A DNA stretch of 57,969 bases. Source: an uncultured Bacilli bacterium. GTDB taxonomy: Bacteria > Bacillota_I > Bacilli_A > RF39 > UBA660. The stretch covers positions 1-57,969 of the forward strand of contig CAJTLN010000006.1 of NCBI GenBank assembly GCA_910577505.1, in the 5' to 3' direction. The notes beneath the pieces are model-generated. The model saw only the letters and a program-made list of their open reading frames with translations. It did no database searches and had not been told where the DNA came from. The first letter of the stretch is position 1. Each line of letters begins with the position of its first letter. Below, one piece after another: positions 43,348-52,056 of the stretch. The position numbers were made by a program, and so were the translations under genes.

Positions 43348-44875
43348 TATTTTCGCCTCTCTTATAAGACTTAATATAATGAACTTCTCCTTCATAAAAA
43401 TCAACAGTTTTACTTCTGTCATCTAAATGATTCACCTTGCAATATAAATCTTTAAATGCTATTTCATCCTTAAGAAGTTCTCTCATATCATTCAAAAATT
43501 CATGATATATCTCATCTTCATAAAACATATTTTCTGGATTTTCTTCACCATATCTTTTTGATAATCTTTTAAATGTATAATCTAAATAATCTTCTATATT
43601 AGTTTCAGGTTGTCTTTCTTTTGCTACAAAGAAACTTCTAATAAACACTATTTCTATTCTTGTATTTCTATCTGCTGATGAAATCAACTTACCATAATCA
43701 CTTCTAGGTAAATCACCCTTAGATGAACGATGATCTTCTATAGCTTCTTTTATAATCATTCTCTCTTCATCACTAAAAAATTTCTTCATATTTTCATCAT
43801 TTATAAATATATCTGCAGCTATTTTCTCATGTATTTCATGATTAATAAATTTGCCTAAATCATGACAAGCAGCTATTGCATAAATCATATTTTTATCTAA
43901 GTTAAGTTTTAAAGTTTCATTTAATGCAAATGCTCTTCTTATAACTTCTCTTATATGAATAATTCCATGAGCTTTATCATTATTTTCGTACTGTGGAAAA
44001 ATACTTTCTATTACATACTCTCTTAAACTAGGATTTACATCTGACAAATAATATTCAAACTCATCAATATTACATACATCCAATATTTTCTCTTTCATCA
44101 CTTCAAATGATTCTTCATAATTTCCTTCTTTATAAGTAGCAATAAGTAATTGATCTAAAGACATCTCTGGATTATTCTCTCTTATTAAATAAAAGATATT
44201 TTTTAAACGTTCATTAATTTCCATATTTCCAAAAACTCCCTCTAAATGATTTATTTCTATATACTTCTTTTTAAATGCTTCTTTATCATTAACTAATAAA
44301 GAAATATCTCTTAAAAATGTCTTATATTCTTCATCTTCAAAGTACATCTTCTCTTTCGCGTAACCCTTATTTCCAAATTTCTTTATTAAATGTTGTCTAG
44401 ATTCTTCTAATATTTTATCCATTGAAGTACCTGGCTTTGCCTTCATTCTAAAAGTAAATGTTCTAATTAACGGTAAATCAATAGAAACATTTCTATCTGC
44501 TGATGAAACTATTTTTCCATAAATACTTCTAGGCTCATATTCTAAACTAGCGCGATGATCTTCTACTGCCTCTGCCATTATTCTTATCTCATCTTCAGAA
44601 AAAAACGTTCTCAATCCTTCTGTTTTAAGTAATATTTCAGCAGATACCTTTTCATGATTATCTCTATCAATATAAACTCCCACATCATGCATAGCAGCAA
44701 TCGTATAAACCATATCTAAATTTATATTAGGAACATTTAATGCAAACTTTAAACTTCTATCTATAACATATTTAATATGATCTATATTATGACCTATATC
44801 ATTTTGTCCATATAATGGAAAAATCTCTTTTTCTAAAAAACTAATTAATTCTTGATTTACTTCTTTCATAAACAT
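43340..44875 (-). CDS. tandem HD-domain phosphohydrolase-like protein (two HD units)
   Basis: A 511-aa protein made of two homologous halves. Unit 1 (about residues 5-185) has GHNIDHIKYVI, AAMHDVGVYIDRDNHEK, EDHRASLEYEPRSIYGK and SSADRN. Unit 2 (about 280-470) has HGIIHIREVI, AACHDLGKFINHEIHEK, EDHRSSKGDLPRSDYGK and SSADRN. Both keep the HD dyad and the extra His/Asp positions of metal-dependent HD phosphohydrolases, so both look active. A helical linker joins them. Such proteins hydrolyse phosphate esters or nucleotides; the substrate is unknown. ATG at 44875 is one base after the previous stop with GGA spaced seven bases, suggesting coupling to the guanylate-kinase-like gene. Confidence 0.75.
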   Translation of the reverse strand: MFMKEVNQELISFLEKEIFPLYGQNDIGHNIDHIKYVIDRSLKFALNVPNINLDMVYTIAAMHDVGVYIDRDNHEKVSAEILLKTEGLRTFFSEDEIRIMAEAVEDHRASLEYEPRSIYGKIVSSADRNVSIDLPLIRTFTFRMKAKPGTSMDKILEESRQHLIKKFGNKGYAKEKMYFEDEEYKTFLRDISLLVNDKEAFKKKYIEINHLEGVFGNMEINERLKNIFYLIRENNPEMSLDQLLIATYKEGNYEESFEVMKEKILDVCNIDEFEYYLSDVNPSLREYVIESIFPQYENNDKAHGIIHIREVIRRAFALNETLKLNLDKNMIYAIAACHDLGKFINHEIHEKIAADIFINDENMKKFFSDEERMIIKEAIEDHRSSKGDLPRSDYGKLISSADRNTRIEIVFIRSFFVAKERQPETNIEDYLDYTFKRLSKRYGEENPENMFYEDEIYHEFLNDMRELLKDEIAFKDLYCKVNHLDDRSKTVDFYEGEVHYIKSYKRGENNG

Positions 44876-44876
44876 C

Positions 44877-45497
44877 TTACTTTCCTTTACTACCAAATTC
44901 ATTAGATAATATATCTATATCATTCTTTTCACATAAACCTTCAATTTGTAACATTATATCTTCTGGTGTAGTTAATCCATAAAGATTTAATATAACATTA
45001 GAAGCATATAAATCAGTATGTTCTACATACAACTCCCTAAAGTATTTATCTCTTTTCTTTTCCCTTTTTTCTATCTCTTCTTGACTACTTCCTCTATCAA
45101 TTAAAGATTGACGCCAATTATCAAGTTCACTATCTTCATATCCTCTATAAATAAATATTGGAACTACTTTGGCAGGAAAATCATTACACATCTGTAAACA
45201 ATTTCTATAATTAGGACACACTACCATTGGTGACATTCCACTTTCTAATACTTCTTCTAAATCACTCTTCTTTATTCCATAATATCTTCCTTCTTCAGCT
45301 CCTTCATAGTAATAATCTAATTTCTTTATTTCATCAACTGGAACTGAAAATATTGAAGAAAAAGATTCCTCTCCATCTCTTGGAACCCTAGATATATATC
45401 TTTTAACTACAGAAATACCTGGATACATATTAGCAATATTCATCACAAAATCCTTGCCAGAACCACTATCTCCAACTATTAATATTATCTTTTGCAC
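44877..45497 (-). CDS. guanylate-kinase-like P-loop protein
   Basis: A 206-aa P-loop protein with Walker A VGDSGSGKD (about residues 7-15). RYISRVPRDGEESFSSIFSV matches the guanylate-kinase GMP-binding lid region (TTR.PR.GE), and YYYEGAEEGRYYGIKKSDLEEVL follows the same family order. The C-terminal half is shorter and differs from classical Gmk, with an inserted acidic helix around WRQSLIDRGSSQEEIEK. True Gmk activity is uncertain; another nucleotide substrate or a regulatory role is possible. The start codon is GTG after AGGTGG. It leads the operon that continues into the HD proteins. Confidence 0.65.
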   Translation of the reverse strand: MQKIILIVGDSGSGKDFVMNIANMYPGISVVKRYISRVPRDGEESFSSIFSVPVDEIKKLDYYYEGAEEGRYYGIKKSDLEEVLESGMSPMVVCPNYRNCLQMCNDFPAKVVPIFIYRGYEDSELDNWRQSLIDRGSSQEEIEKREKKRDKYFRELYVEHTDLYASNVILNLYGLTTPEDIMLQIEGLCEKNDIDILSNEFGSKGK

Positions 45498-45601
45498 ATA
45501 TTCACCACCTTAGAACAAATTATCAATAATCACCTTGTTATACTATCTTAATATATTTATTCCTAAATTTCTATGATAAAATATCATTAAGGAGAATTAT
45601 T

Positions 45602-46495
45602 ATGAAAAAATTTGTAATTATTGAAATAGGAAGTACTACTTCTAAAGCTTATCTTTATGAAAACAATGAAGTTATTGACTTAGAACGTCGTACTATTGAA
45701 TTAAAAAATCATTATAAAGTTGAAAACAAAATAGCTGACAATGATAAAAAAGAATTATTTGACTTTGTTAATTCTAACAAAATAAAAAATACTTATGTTT
45801 TTGGTACTAGTATTTTTAGAAATCTAACTGATGAGCAAAAAAATACTTGGTTAGAAGAATTCAAATCAGAAACAGGACTCGATTTCACTATCGTAACACC
45901 AGATATGGAAAATGAATTTACTGTCTATGGTGCTGTTGCTAACATTGATTATAACGGAAAAATAGCTGTTATGATTGGTGGTGGTGGATCAACAGAACTA
46001 TCTATAGTTAAAAATGGTCAAATAATCGAAAAAGCCAACTCTTCTTTTGGAGCTATGGATACAACTGATATGTTCCCAGAGCTAAGAACAGATAAAGCTT
46101 CCACTGATTATGACCAAATGGTTGAAGAAACTAAAAAACTAGTTAATATTCCTAAAAATAAAGCAGATTTACTTATTCTAGCTGGTGGAGATTATATCTA
46201 CTATTATGAAGAATTAGAATATCCTGTTGAAAGTAATAAATTCTATGAAAACCCATTACAACCATATTGCTTAGACATTAAAACCATGGATATTTTAGAT
46301 CGCAGATTCTTCTATGAAACATCTCTTGATGAAGTATGCGAAAGAACAAATAATGATGGCTGGTGGCGCGGAGCAAGAGGAATGCGTCTTTGTGTAAAAG
46401 CTCTTGTTGATATATTAGATGCTAAATACATAATTCCAACTCGTATCTCTATGGTATATGGTCTTGTTGAAAAAATAAAAAACAACAAAATATAA
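45602..46495 (+). CDS. Ppx/GppA-type phosphatase
   Basis: A 297-aa member of the ASKHA-fold Ppx/GppA family, which cleaves polyphosphate or pppGpp. Visible motifs: FVIIEIGSTTSKAYLYE (phosphate 1 loop), ELKNHYKVENKIADND, VTPDMENEFTVYGAVANID and VMIGGGGSTELSIVKNGQII (phosphate 2 loop). The C-terminus is short, matching the roughly 300-aa single-domain members. It is transcribed away from the guanylate-kinase-like/HD operon, giving a divergent pair of nucleotide- or phosphate-acting units. ATG is preceded by AAGGAGAA. Confidence 0.75.
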   Translation: MKKFVIIEIGSTTSKAYLYENNEVIDLERRTIELKNHYKVENKIADNDKKELFDFVNSNKIKNTYVFGTSIFRNLTDEQKNTWLEEFKSETGLDFTIVTPDMENEFTVYGAVANIDYNGKIAVMIGGGGSTELSIVKNGQIIEKANSSFGAMDTTDMFPELRTDKASTDYDQMVEETKKLVNIPKNKADLLILAGGDYIYYYEELEYPVESNKFYENPLQPYCLDIKTMDILDRRFFYETSLDEVCERTNNDGWWRGARGMRLCVKALVDILDAKYIIPTRISMVYGLVEKIKNNKI

Positions 46496-46520
46496 AATTT
46501 TATAGAATTAAATAACTCAT

Positions 46521-46560
46521 AAAAATCTTTCCATATAAAAGAGAAAGATTTTTATTTTTT
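46521..46560 (+). terminator. terminator of the Ppx/GppA gene
   Basis: AATCTTTC/GAAAGATT hairpin followed by U-rich run. Confidence 0.7.
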
Positions 46561-46627
46561 GTATTTTTAAAAAAATTTAACAAAACAATATTAATTCAAC
46601 AAAAAAACCTTTATAATAAAATAAGTA

Positions 46628-46654
46628 TAATATCATAAAAATATTATGATATTA
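46628..46654 (+). promoter_or_regulatory. perfect inverted repeat before the MoxR operon (candidate operator)
   Basis: TAATATCATAA, five-base spacer, TTATGATATTA: an exact 11-bp inverted repeat of operator size. It overlaps a TATAAT-like element (46626-46631) and lies 16 bases before the MoxR start codon. No poly-U follows, so it is more likely a protein-binding site or a 5' hairpin than a terminator. Confidence 0.6.
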
Positions 46655-46669
46655 GAAAGGTGGTAAATT

Positions 46670-47656
46670 ATGAATAATGAACTCATTACAGAAGAAGAAC
46701 TAAAAAAAAGTAATGAAATAATAACTAAAATTAAAAACTATTATGACGAAAGAATCGTTGGACAAAAAAACTTACAAACTTCTCTTTTAGTCTGCTTACT
46801 TGCTAAAGGACATATATTACTAGAATCAGTACCTGGACTAGCTAAAACTACTGCAGCAAAAGTTTTAACTGATGCAGTTGATGGAAAATTTTCTCGTATC
46901 CAATGCACACCAGACCTATTACCTAGTGACATTATTGGTACTCAAATATTTAATTATACAAAAAATACATTTGAAACTAAAATTGGTCCAATCTATGGTA
47001 ACTTTGTATTGTTAGATGAAATAAATCGCTCTAGTGCTAAAACACAAAGTGCTACTTTAGAAGCTATGCAAGAACATCAAATAACTATTGGCGGTCAAAT
47101 TTATAAATTACCTGAACCATTTATCGTTATTGCTACACAAAATCCTATTGAACAAGAAGGAACTTATCTCCTAGCTGAAGCTCAACTAGACCGTTTCCTT
47201 ATAAAAGAAAAAGTCTATTATCCAACTGCCGATGAAGAAGTTGAAGTACTAAACAGAATTGAAAAAAATATTTTTGAAAACAATGAATCTATCTTAAAAC
47301 TAGATGATTTAAAATTTCTTCAAGAATTAACAAAAAAAGTTTATGTTGATGACTCAATTAAAAAATATATTGCAAACATTATCTTAGCAACTAGATGTCC
47401 ATTTAACTATATTCCAAAGAATCTAGCTGAATATATTTCTTTAGGTTCAAGTACTCGTGGTTCTATTGCTTTTTTAGAATGTTCTAAAGCTGTTGCCCTA
47501 CTTAATGGACGAACTCATGTTATTCCAGAAGACGTTAAATCTCTTAGATATAGTATTTTAAGACATAGAATATCTCTAAACTTTTCAGCTATTGCCGACA
47601 ATGTACCTGTAGAACAAATCATAGATTCTTTAGTAGGAGCAATTCCAACTCCATGA
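46670..47656 (+). CDS. MoxR-type AAA+ ATPase
   Basis: A 328-aa MoxR-family ATPase, a chaperone-like AAA+ that remodels partner proteins with VWA-domain proteins. Motifs: Walker A VPGLAKTT (about residue 59), Walker B FVLLDEINRSSAKTQ, the pore region EHQITIGGQIYKLPEPF, sensor VIATQNPIEQEGTY, and arginine-finger AQLDRFLIKE. It leads a six-gene overlapping operon with DUF58, a TM protein, two VWA proteins and a TPR protein, the classical MoxR/Bat arrangement. Its stop (TGA) overlaps the DUF58 start. Strong ribosome site AAAGGTGG. The exact job of such clusters is unsettled (envelope or stress integrity). Confidence 0.9.
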   Translation: MNNELITEEELKKSNEIITKIKNYYDERIVGQKNLQTSLLVCLLAKGHILLESVPGLAKTTAAKVLTDAVDGKFSRIQCTPDLLPSDIIGTQIFNYTKNTFETKIGPIYGNFVLLDEINRSSAKTQSATLEAMQEHQITIGGQIYKLPEPFIVIATQNPIEQEGTYLLAEAQLDRFLIKEKVYYPTADEEVEVLNRIEKNIFENNESILKLDDLKFLQELTKKVYVDDSIKKYIANIILATRCPFNYIPKNLAEYISLGSSTRGSIAFLECSKAVALLNGRTHVIPEDVKSLRYSILRHRISLNFSAIADNVPVEQIIDSLVGAIPTP

Positions 47657-48528
47657 GATTAAAATATATTAATCAAATACAAGCTAATATTTCTATTGCT
47701 TCTCATAAAAAAACAACTAACTTTCTAGATGGAACATACAAATCTGTATATCGTGGTAAAAGTATGAACTTTGAAAACTTAAGAGAATATGTTATAAACG
47801 ATGATGTAAAAGATATTGATTGGAAAGCATCTTCAAGAAGTGGAACAATTTTAGTTAAACAATTCATCGCAGAAAAAAAGCATAATATAATGCTTGTAAT
47901 GGATACAGGGAAAAAAATGACAGCTGACACAAGTGCAAATTTTCCTAAAAAAGAAATTGCGCTATTCACTGCTGGAACTATCGGTTACATAGCCATAAAA
48001 AATGGAGATTACATTGGAATGATGTATAACAATAATAACAAAATTAACTATAAACCTTTTAAATACAATCTATATAATTTAGAAGAATATTTAACTGAAT
48101 ATGAAAAAAGTAACTTCTTAGATAATTCATCTAATCTTAACGAAACTTTAAACTATATAATTAAAAATATTAAGAAAAAAATGATTATATTTATAATAAC
48201 AGACTTAGAAGGATTAAATAATATAACTACTAAAAGTTTAAAAGCTTTAAGAGAAGCTCATGATGTACTTTTAGTAAACATTGAGGATGCTTACATGACT
48301 GGAGAAAATTTATTCGATATAGATGAAGAAAATTATATTCCATCAGTCTTACTACAAGATAATAAACTTAATGAAATAGAACATGAAATAAGACATGATA
48401 TTCTTAATAAAAATAAGAAAAGATTAAAAAAGAATAAAATAGAAATGATTACTATTAATGATAAAATTAGTATTCCACTAAAATTAATTGAACTATTAGA
48501 AAGTCATAAATATGCAAGTAACAACTAA
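47653..48528 (+). CDS. DUF58 protein of the MoxR operon
   Basis: A 291-aa DUF58 protein, a VWA-like protein that usually follows MoxR. DUF58 signs are the RGKSMNFENLREYVINDDVKDIDWKASSRSGT block (partly residues 35-65) and LVKQFIAEKKHNIMLVMDTG, with a MIDAS-like Asp in VMDTGKKM. It lacks the N-terminal transmembrane pair of the longer family members. ATGA overlap with the MoxR gene, and a 17-base overlap with the next gene, show tight coupling. Confidence 0.85.
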   Translation: MRLKYINQIQANISIASHKKTTNFLDGTYKSVYRGKSMNFENLREYVINDDVKDIDWKASSRSGTILVKQFIAEKKHNIMLVMDTGKKMTADTSANFPKKEIALFTAGTIGYIAIKNGDYIGMMYNNNNKINYKPFKYNLYNLEEYLTEYEKSNFLDNSSNLNETLNYIIKNIKKKMIIFIITDLEGLNNITTKSLKALREAHDVLLVNIEDAYMTGENLFDIDEENYIPSVLLQDNKLNEIEHEIRHDILNKNKKRLKKNKIEMITINDKISIPLKLIELLESHKYASNN

Positions 48529-48970
48529 TTTAAATGATCCTTTCTCGTATTCTATTCTTCCAATTATCTTTTTTATCTTACTAATTTTATTAACTATAAC
48601 AATATTAATCTATATCAAAAGACCTAAAAATAAAAAACTTACTTTAGTCACTCCTCTTCCAAAAGACATCAATAACATAAAAAATAAATATTTAATCATT
48701 ATCAACAATTTAATTTCTAAAATAAACAATAACCAAATAACTAATAGAAAAGCTTATCAAGAACTTAGTACTACTATTAGAAACTTCATATATGAAATGA
48801 CAGGATTATCTGTTCAATATTGTACTTTAGAAGAAATATCACATCTAAATATGCCTTATTTATATGAATTAGTTAATGAATATTATGACCCTGAATTTGC
48901 CAGAATTTCCAATAATAACATTATAAATTCAATTAATAAAACTAAAGGGGTGATTGAACAATGGAAATAA
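48512..48970 (+). CDS. DUF4381-like single-pass membrane protein
   Basis: A 152-aa protein with one membrane segment (about residues 14-36, LPIIFFILLILLTITILIY). The cytoplasmic domain has the repeated look of DUF4381/DUF4129 proteins of MoxR operons: ITNRKAYQELSTTIRNFIYE, CTLEEISHLNMPYLYELVNEYYDPEFARI. The start overlaps the DUF58 gene end by 17 bases and its own end overlaps the next start. The function is unknown; it probably bridges the ATPase to the membrane VWA proteins. Confidence 0.7.
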   Translation: MQVTTNLNDPFSYSILPIIFFILLILLTITILIYIKRPKNKKLTLVTPLPKDINNIKNKYLIIINNLISKINNNQITNRKAYQELSTTIRNFIYEMTGLSVQYCTLEEISHLNMPYLYELVNEYYDPEFARISNNNIINSINKTKGVIEQWK

Positions 48971-49965
48971 GAAACCCTATCCTTTTAATTATTGGTATCT
49001 TAATAATAATCGTTATACCATTTATTTTCAAAAGAAAAAAACATCAATATGATAATGGCACTAAAATAGCTAATACAAAATTTCTAAAAGAAAATAGCTA
49101 TTACCAAGATAAAATTAAAAAATATAAAAAACTAACACTTATATTAAAAACTATATGTATAATATCTATGATTACTTCAATCGTCCTCTTATCACGTATA
49201 TCTAAAATAGAAAAAGTAGATTCTACAGAATACAATCGTGACATCTTCCTATGTATGGATGCTTCTAGTTCTGTTGACGAACTTAATTTAGCATTAGTTA
49301 GCAATTTAAAAAATACAGTCAAATCTTTAAAGGGAGAAAGATTTGGAATATCTATATTTAATACTTCAAGTGTTGTATTAGTTCCATTAACTGACGATTA
49401 CAATTATATTCTAGATACATTAGACAACTTAGAAAAATCATTAAAACAAGTTAGTGCTGTAGATTATGATATCGATGACTATCTAACAAGTTCAAATTAC
49501 TTAATGAGTGGTACTTTAGAGGGTGCCGATACAAGAGGAAGTTCTCTAATTGGTGATGGACTTGCCTCATGTGTATTTAGTTTTCCAAACCTAGAAGAAG
49601 AAAGAACTAGAATAATAATTTTTTCAACTGATAATGACTTAGCAGGAACTCCTATTGTAACTTTAGAAGAAGCAGCCACTATTAGCAAAAATAAAAATGT
49701 CATTGTTTATGGAATTGGAACTGAATATATGTATGAAAAAAATCGTACAGAATTTAAAAATGCCGTATTAAAAACAAATGGTGAATACTATGACTTTAAT
49801 AGTAACTCTAGTCAAAAAATAATAAATTCTATAGAGGAACAAAGTAAATCACTTTTAAAAGAAGATAATAAAACATATATGATTGATCTTCCTCAAATTC
49901 CTTTCTTAATTTTATTAACCTCTATAATAATTTTATTTATTATTGAAAGGAAGATAATTAAATGA
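48961..49965 (+). CDS. membrane VWA-domain protein, BatA-like
   Basis: A 334-aa protein with two N-terminal membrane segments (about 5-22 and 58-78), a VWA domain, and a C-terminal membrane segment (about 312-330). The MIDAS motif is canonical (FLCMDASSSVDE, DxSxS), followed by SLIGDGLASCVFSF (Thr/Ser loop) and IIIFSTDNDLAG. It therefore likely binds a metal ion and a ligand protein. It is the first of two adjacent VWA genes, as in Bat clusters. Ribosome site GGGGTGA before ATG. Overlaps the next gene by a few bases. Confidence 0.85.
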   Translation: MEIRNPILLIIGILIIIVIPFIFKRKKHQYDNGTKIANTKFLKENSYYQDKIKKYKKLTLILKTICIISMITSIVLLSRISKIEKVDSTEYNRDIFLCMDASSSVDELNLALVSNLKNTVKSLKGERFGISIFNTSSVVLVPLTDDYNYILDTLDNLEKSLKQVSAVDYDIDDYLTSSNYLMSGTLEGADTRGSSLIGDGLASCVFSFPNLEEERTRIIIFSTDNDLAGTPIVTLEEAATISKNKNVIVYGIGTEYMYEKNRTEFKNAVLKTNGEYYDFNSNSSQKIINSIEEQSKSLLKEDNKTYMIDLPQIPFLILLTSIIILFIIERKIIK

Positions 49966-50906
49966 TAATTAATCCAATATTACCTCTATGGTTAATGACT
50001 ATAATCTCTACTATATTATTTATATATATTTTTAAATATACTAATAAAAAACTTAGAATATATAAAATAATCATAATTATACTACTCTTTTTAATAAATC
50101 TAAGAGTAATGTATAAAACCAATAATTCAACTACTTTAGCTAACGATTTAGATATTATCTTTGTAGTTGATAGTACAATCAGTATGAATGCTGAAGATTA
50201 TACAAATAGTACTAGATTAATTGAAGCAAAAAAAGACATCAATCATATCGTTGATTATTTTAATGGAGCTAGATTTTCAATAATAAATTTTAATAACAAC
50301 TCCAAGATTTTAGTTCCTTTTACAAGTGATAATAATATGATCAAAAATTCTATCGAAGCAATATCTCCATTATATGAATACTATGCTCATGGTTCTTCTC
50401 TTAATACACCCAAAAAAGATATAATAAAATTATTAGAAAACTCAAATGAAGAAGAGAATAGAATAAAAATATTGTTCTTTATAAGTGATGGAGAAATAAC
50501 CGATGACTCTAAACTAGAATCATACAAAGAAGTATCCAATTTAGTAGATAATGGAGCAATACTAGGCTATGGAACTACAAAGGGTGGTTATATGCAAACG
50601 ACAGATTATTTTGGTGAAAGTAAATATGTTATTGATCGCAGTGACTATAAATATAACAAAGCCATATCTAAATTTGAGGAAAAAAATCTTAAACAAATAG
50701 CTAAAGATACTAACTTAGATTACATATATATGAATTCACAAAATAATATAAATACTAAATTAAAAGAAATTAAATCTCTTACTAAAAATAAAACAGATAA
50801 AAATAATAAATATTCTTATGACGATACTTATTATTTCCTAATAGTTCCTCTCTTCATAATTCTTATATTAAATTACAAAAAATATAAAGAGGTGATTCCA
50901 ATATGA
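49962..50906 (+). CDS. membrane VWA-domain protein, BatB-like
   Basis: A 314-aa protein with two N-terminal membrane segments (about residues 8-25 and 32-48), a VWA domain, and a C-terminal one (about 290-308). The MIDAS-like motif reads FVVDSTISMNAEDY, with Thr in the first hydroxyl position (DxTxS), a mild change. Other parts are kept: FSIINFNNNSKILVPF, YYAHGSSLNTPKKD and ILFFISDGEITDDS. It follows BatA-like protein with ATGA-type overlap and precedes the TPR protein, matching BatA-BatB-BatC order. Confidence 0.83.
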   Translation: MIINPILPLWLMTIISTILFIYIFKYTNKKLRIYKIIIIILLFLINLRVMYKTNNSTTLANDLDIIFVVDSTISMNAEDYTNSTRLIEAKKDINHIVDYFNGARFSIINFNNNSKILVPFTSDNNMIKNSIEAISPLYEYYAHGSSLNTPKKDIIKLLENSNEEENRIKILFFISDGEITDDSKLESYKEVSNLVDNGAILGYGTTKGGYMQTTDYFGESKYVIDRSDYKYNKAISKFEEKNLKQIAKDTNLDYIYMNSQNNINTKLKEIKSLTKNKTDKNNKYSYDDTYYFLIVPLFIILILNYKKYKEVIPI

Positions 50907-51559
50907 AAAACTTCTTAAAGATTTTATTATCTTTATTAATATTAATATTAGTAAAGCTTACTTTTTCTTTCACAGTTAATGAAATAATAATAGCTAATTA
51001 TGACAATAGTAAATATAATGATAATTTAATAAATACTTTATATTTTATAAATTTTCCTGAAAGCTATATCGCCTACTATAATCATGGTAACATCTTATAT
51101 AAAACAGAAAATTACGAAGAAGCAATTAGCAAGTTTGAGACAGCTTTAGAAAAAAATCCATCTCAAAATAGAGTATGTGATATTAGAGTTAATTTATCTT
51201 TATCTATAACAGCAACTATTAATAGTAACAATCCACAAGAATCTTTATCTAAACTAAAAAAAGCTCGTATGATTTTATATGAAGATAATTGTGCCAATGA
51301 GTTTGATAATAATGGTAAAGATGAAAAGGCGGAAAAATTAGAAGAAGAAATAAAAAAAATAGAAAAAGAATTAGAATCTTCTAACGAAAATAATGAAGAT
51401 GATAATTCTCAAGATAACAATAAAGATTATGATACTGAAAAAGAACAAACAGTCGAAGAAAAACTAAGAGAAATTCAAAGAGAATCAACATCATCACGTC
51501 AACATCAAAATGACTATGATGAAAATAGACAGACTTATTATGATGGCAAAAATTGGTAA
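50903..51559 (+). CDS. TPR protein, BatC-like
   Basis: A 218-aa protein: an N-terminal membrane segment (about residues 7-28), a TPR motif pair (AYYNHGNILYKTENYEEAISKFETALEKNPS, about residues 55-85, plus a following helix pair), and a long acidic/Asn-rich tail (SSNENNEDDNSQDNNKDYDT) with a basic end. In Bat systems the TPR partner associates with the VWA proteins. The start overlaps the previous stop, with AAAGAGGTGATT upstream. The operon ends at a strong terminator (51557-51596). Confidence 0.75.
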   Translation: MKNFLKILLSLLILILVKLTFSFTVNEIIIANYDNSKYNDNLINTLYFINFPESYIAYYNHGNILYKTENYEEAISKFETALEKNPSQNRVCDIRVNLSLSITATINSNNPQESLSKLKKARMILYEDNCANEFDNNGKDEKAEKLEEEIKKIEKELESSNENNEDDNSQDNNKDYDTEKEQTVEEKLREIQRESTSSRQHQNDYDENRQTYYDGKNW

Positions 51560-51596
51560 AAAAATCTTTCCATAAATTTGGAAAGATTTTTTACTT
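51557..51596. terminator. bidirectional terminator between the Bat operon and ASCH gene
   Basis: AAAATCTTTCCA and TGGAAAGATTTT arms around a short loop, with U/A runs either side; it serves convergent transcripts. Confidence 0.85.
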
Positions 51597-52056
51597 ATTC
51601 TTTATTATCTAAAACTATCCATGTCTGCATACCACGTTTATTTACCTTAAAAGGTTCTAGCTTAACTAATCTATCTATAAAAATTAATGTTGCATAAGAT
51701 GAATCTTTCTTTTGTTCCCAAAATTCTTCACTTACACAAAGTTCCTTATTATATTTATTCTTAATCTCATTAATACTAATTTCATTCAAATTAATAAACT
51801 TAATTTCTTTAATGGTAAAATAAGCCACTACTCCGCCACCAGACTTTTTAACTACAACAATATCATCTTTAGTAATTTTCTGATAAGGAGCAATTTTCTT
51901 TTTACTTATTCTAGATTCAATCGTCTTCTTTCCTTCTAACATATATCTAAGACAAGGTTCACTAAAAACACCTAAATGAATATTCCTGCCCTTAATTACA
52001 TCATAAGCATCTTTATCTAATTGAAGTTCTAAATTACTTAATATTTCTTCTCTCAT
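51595..52056 (-). CDS. ASCH-domain protein
   Basis: A 153-aa protein with an ASCH (ASC-1 homology, PUA-like beta-barrel) domain that typically binds RNA or nucleotides. Visible signs are HLGVFSEPCLRYMLEGKKTIESRISKKKIAPY (partly residues 27-58), DIVVVKKSGGGVVAYFTI, and a closing LIFIDRLVKLEPFKVNKRGMQTWIVL. The ESR/K site in TIESRISKKK is the usual ASCH pocket. It overlaps the end of the next ASCH gene by four bases, so both are on one transcript. Confidence 0.75.
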   Translation of the reverse strand: MREEILSNLELQLDKDAYDVIKGRNIHLGVFSEPCLRYMLEGKKTIESRISKKKIAPYQKITKDDIVVVKKSGGGVVAYFTIKEIKFINLNEISINEIKNKYNKELCVSEEFWEQKKDSSYATLIFIDRLVKLEPFKVNKRGMQTWIVLDNKE

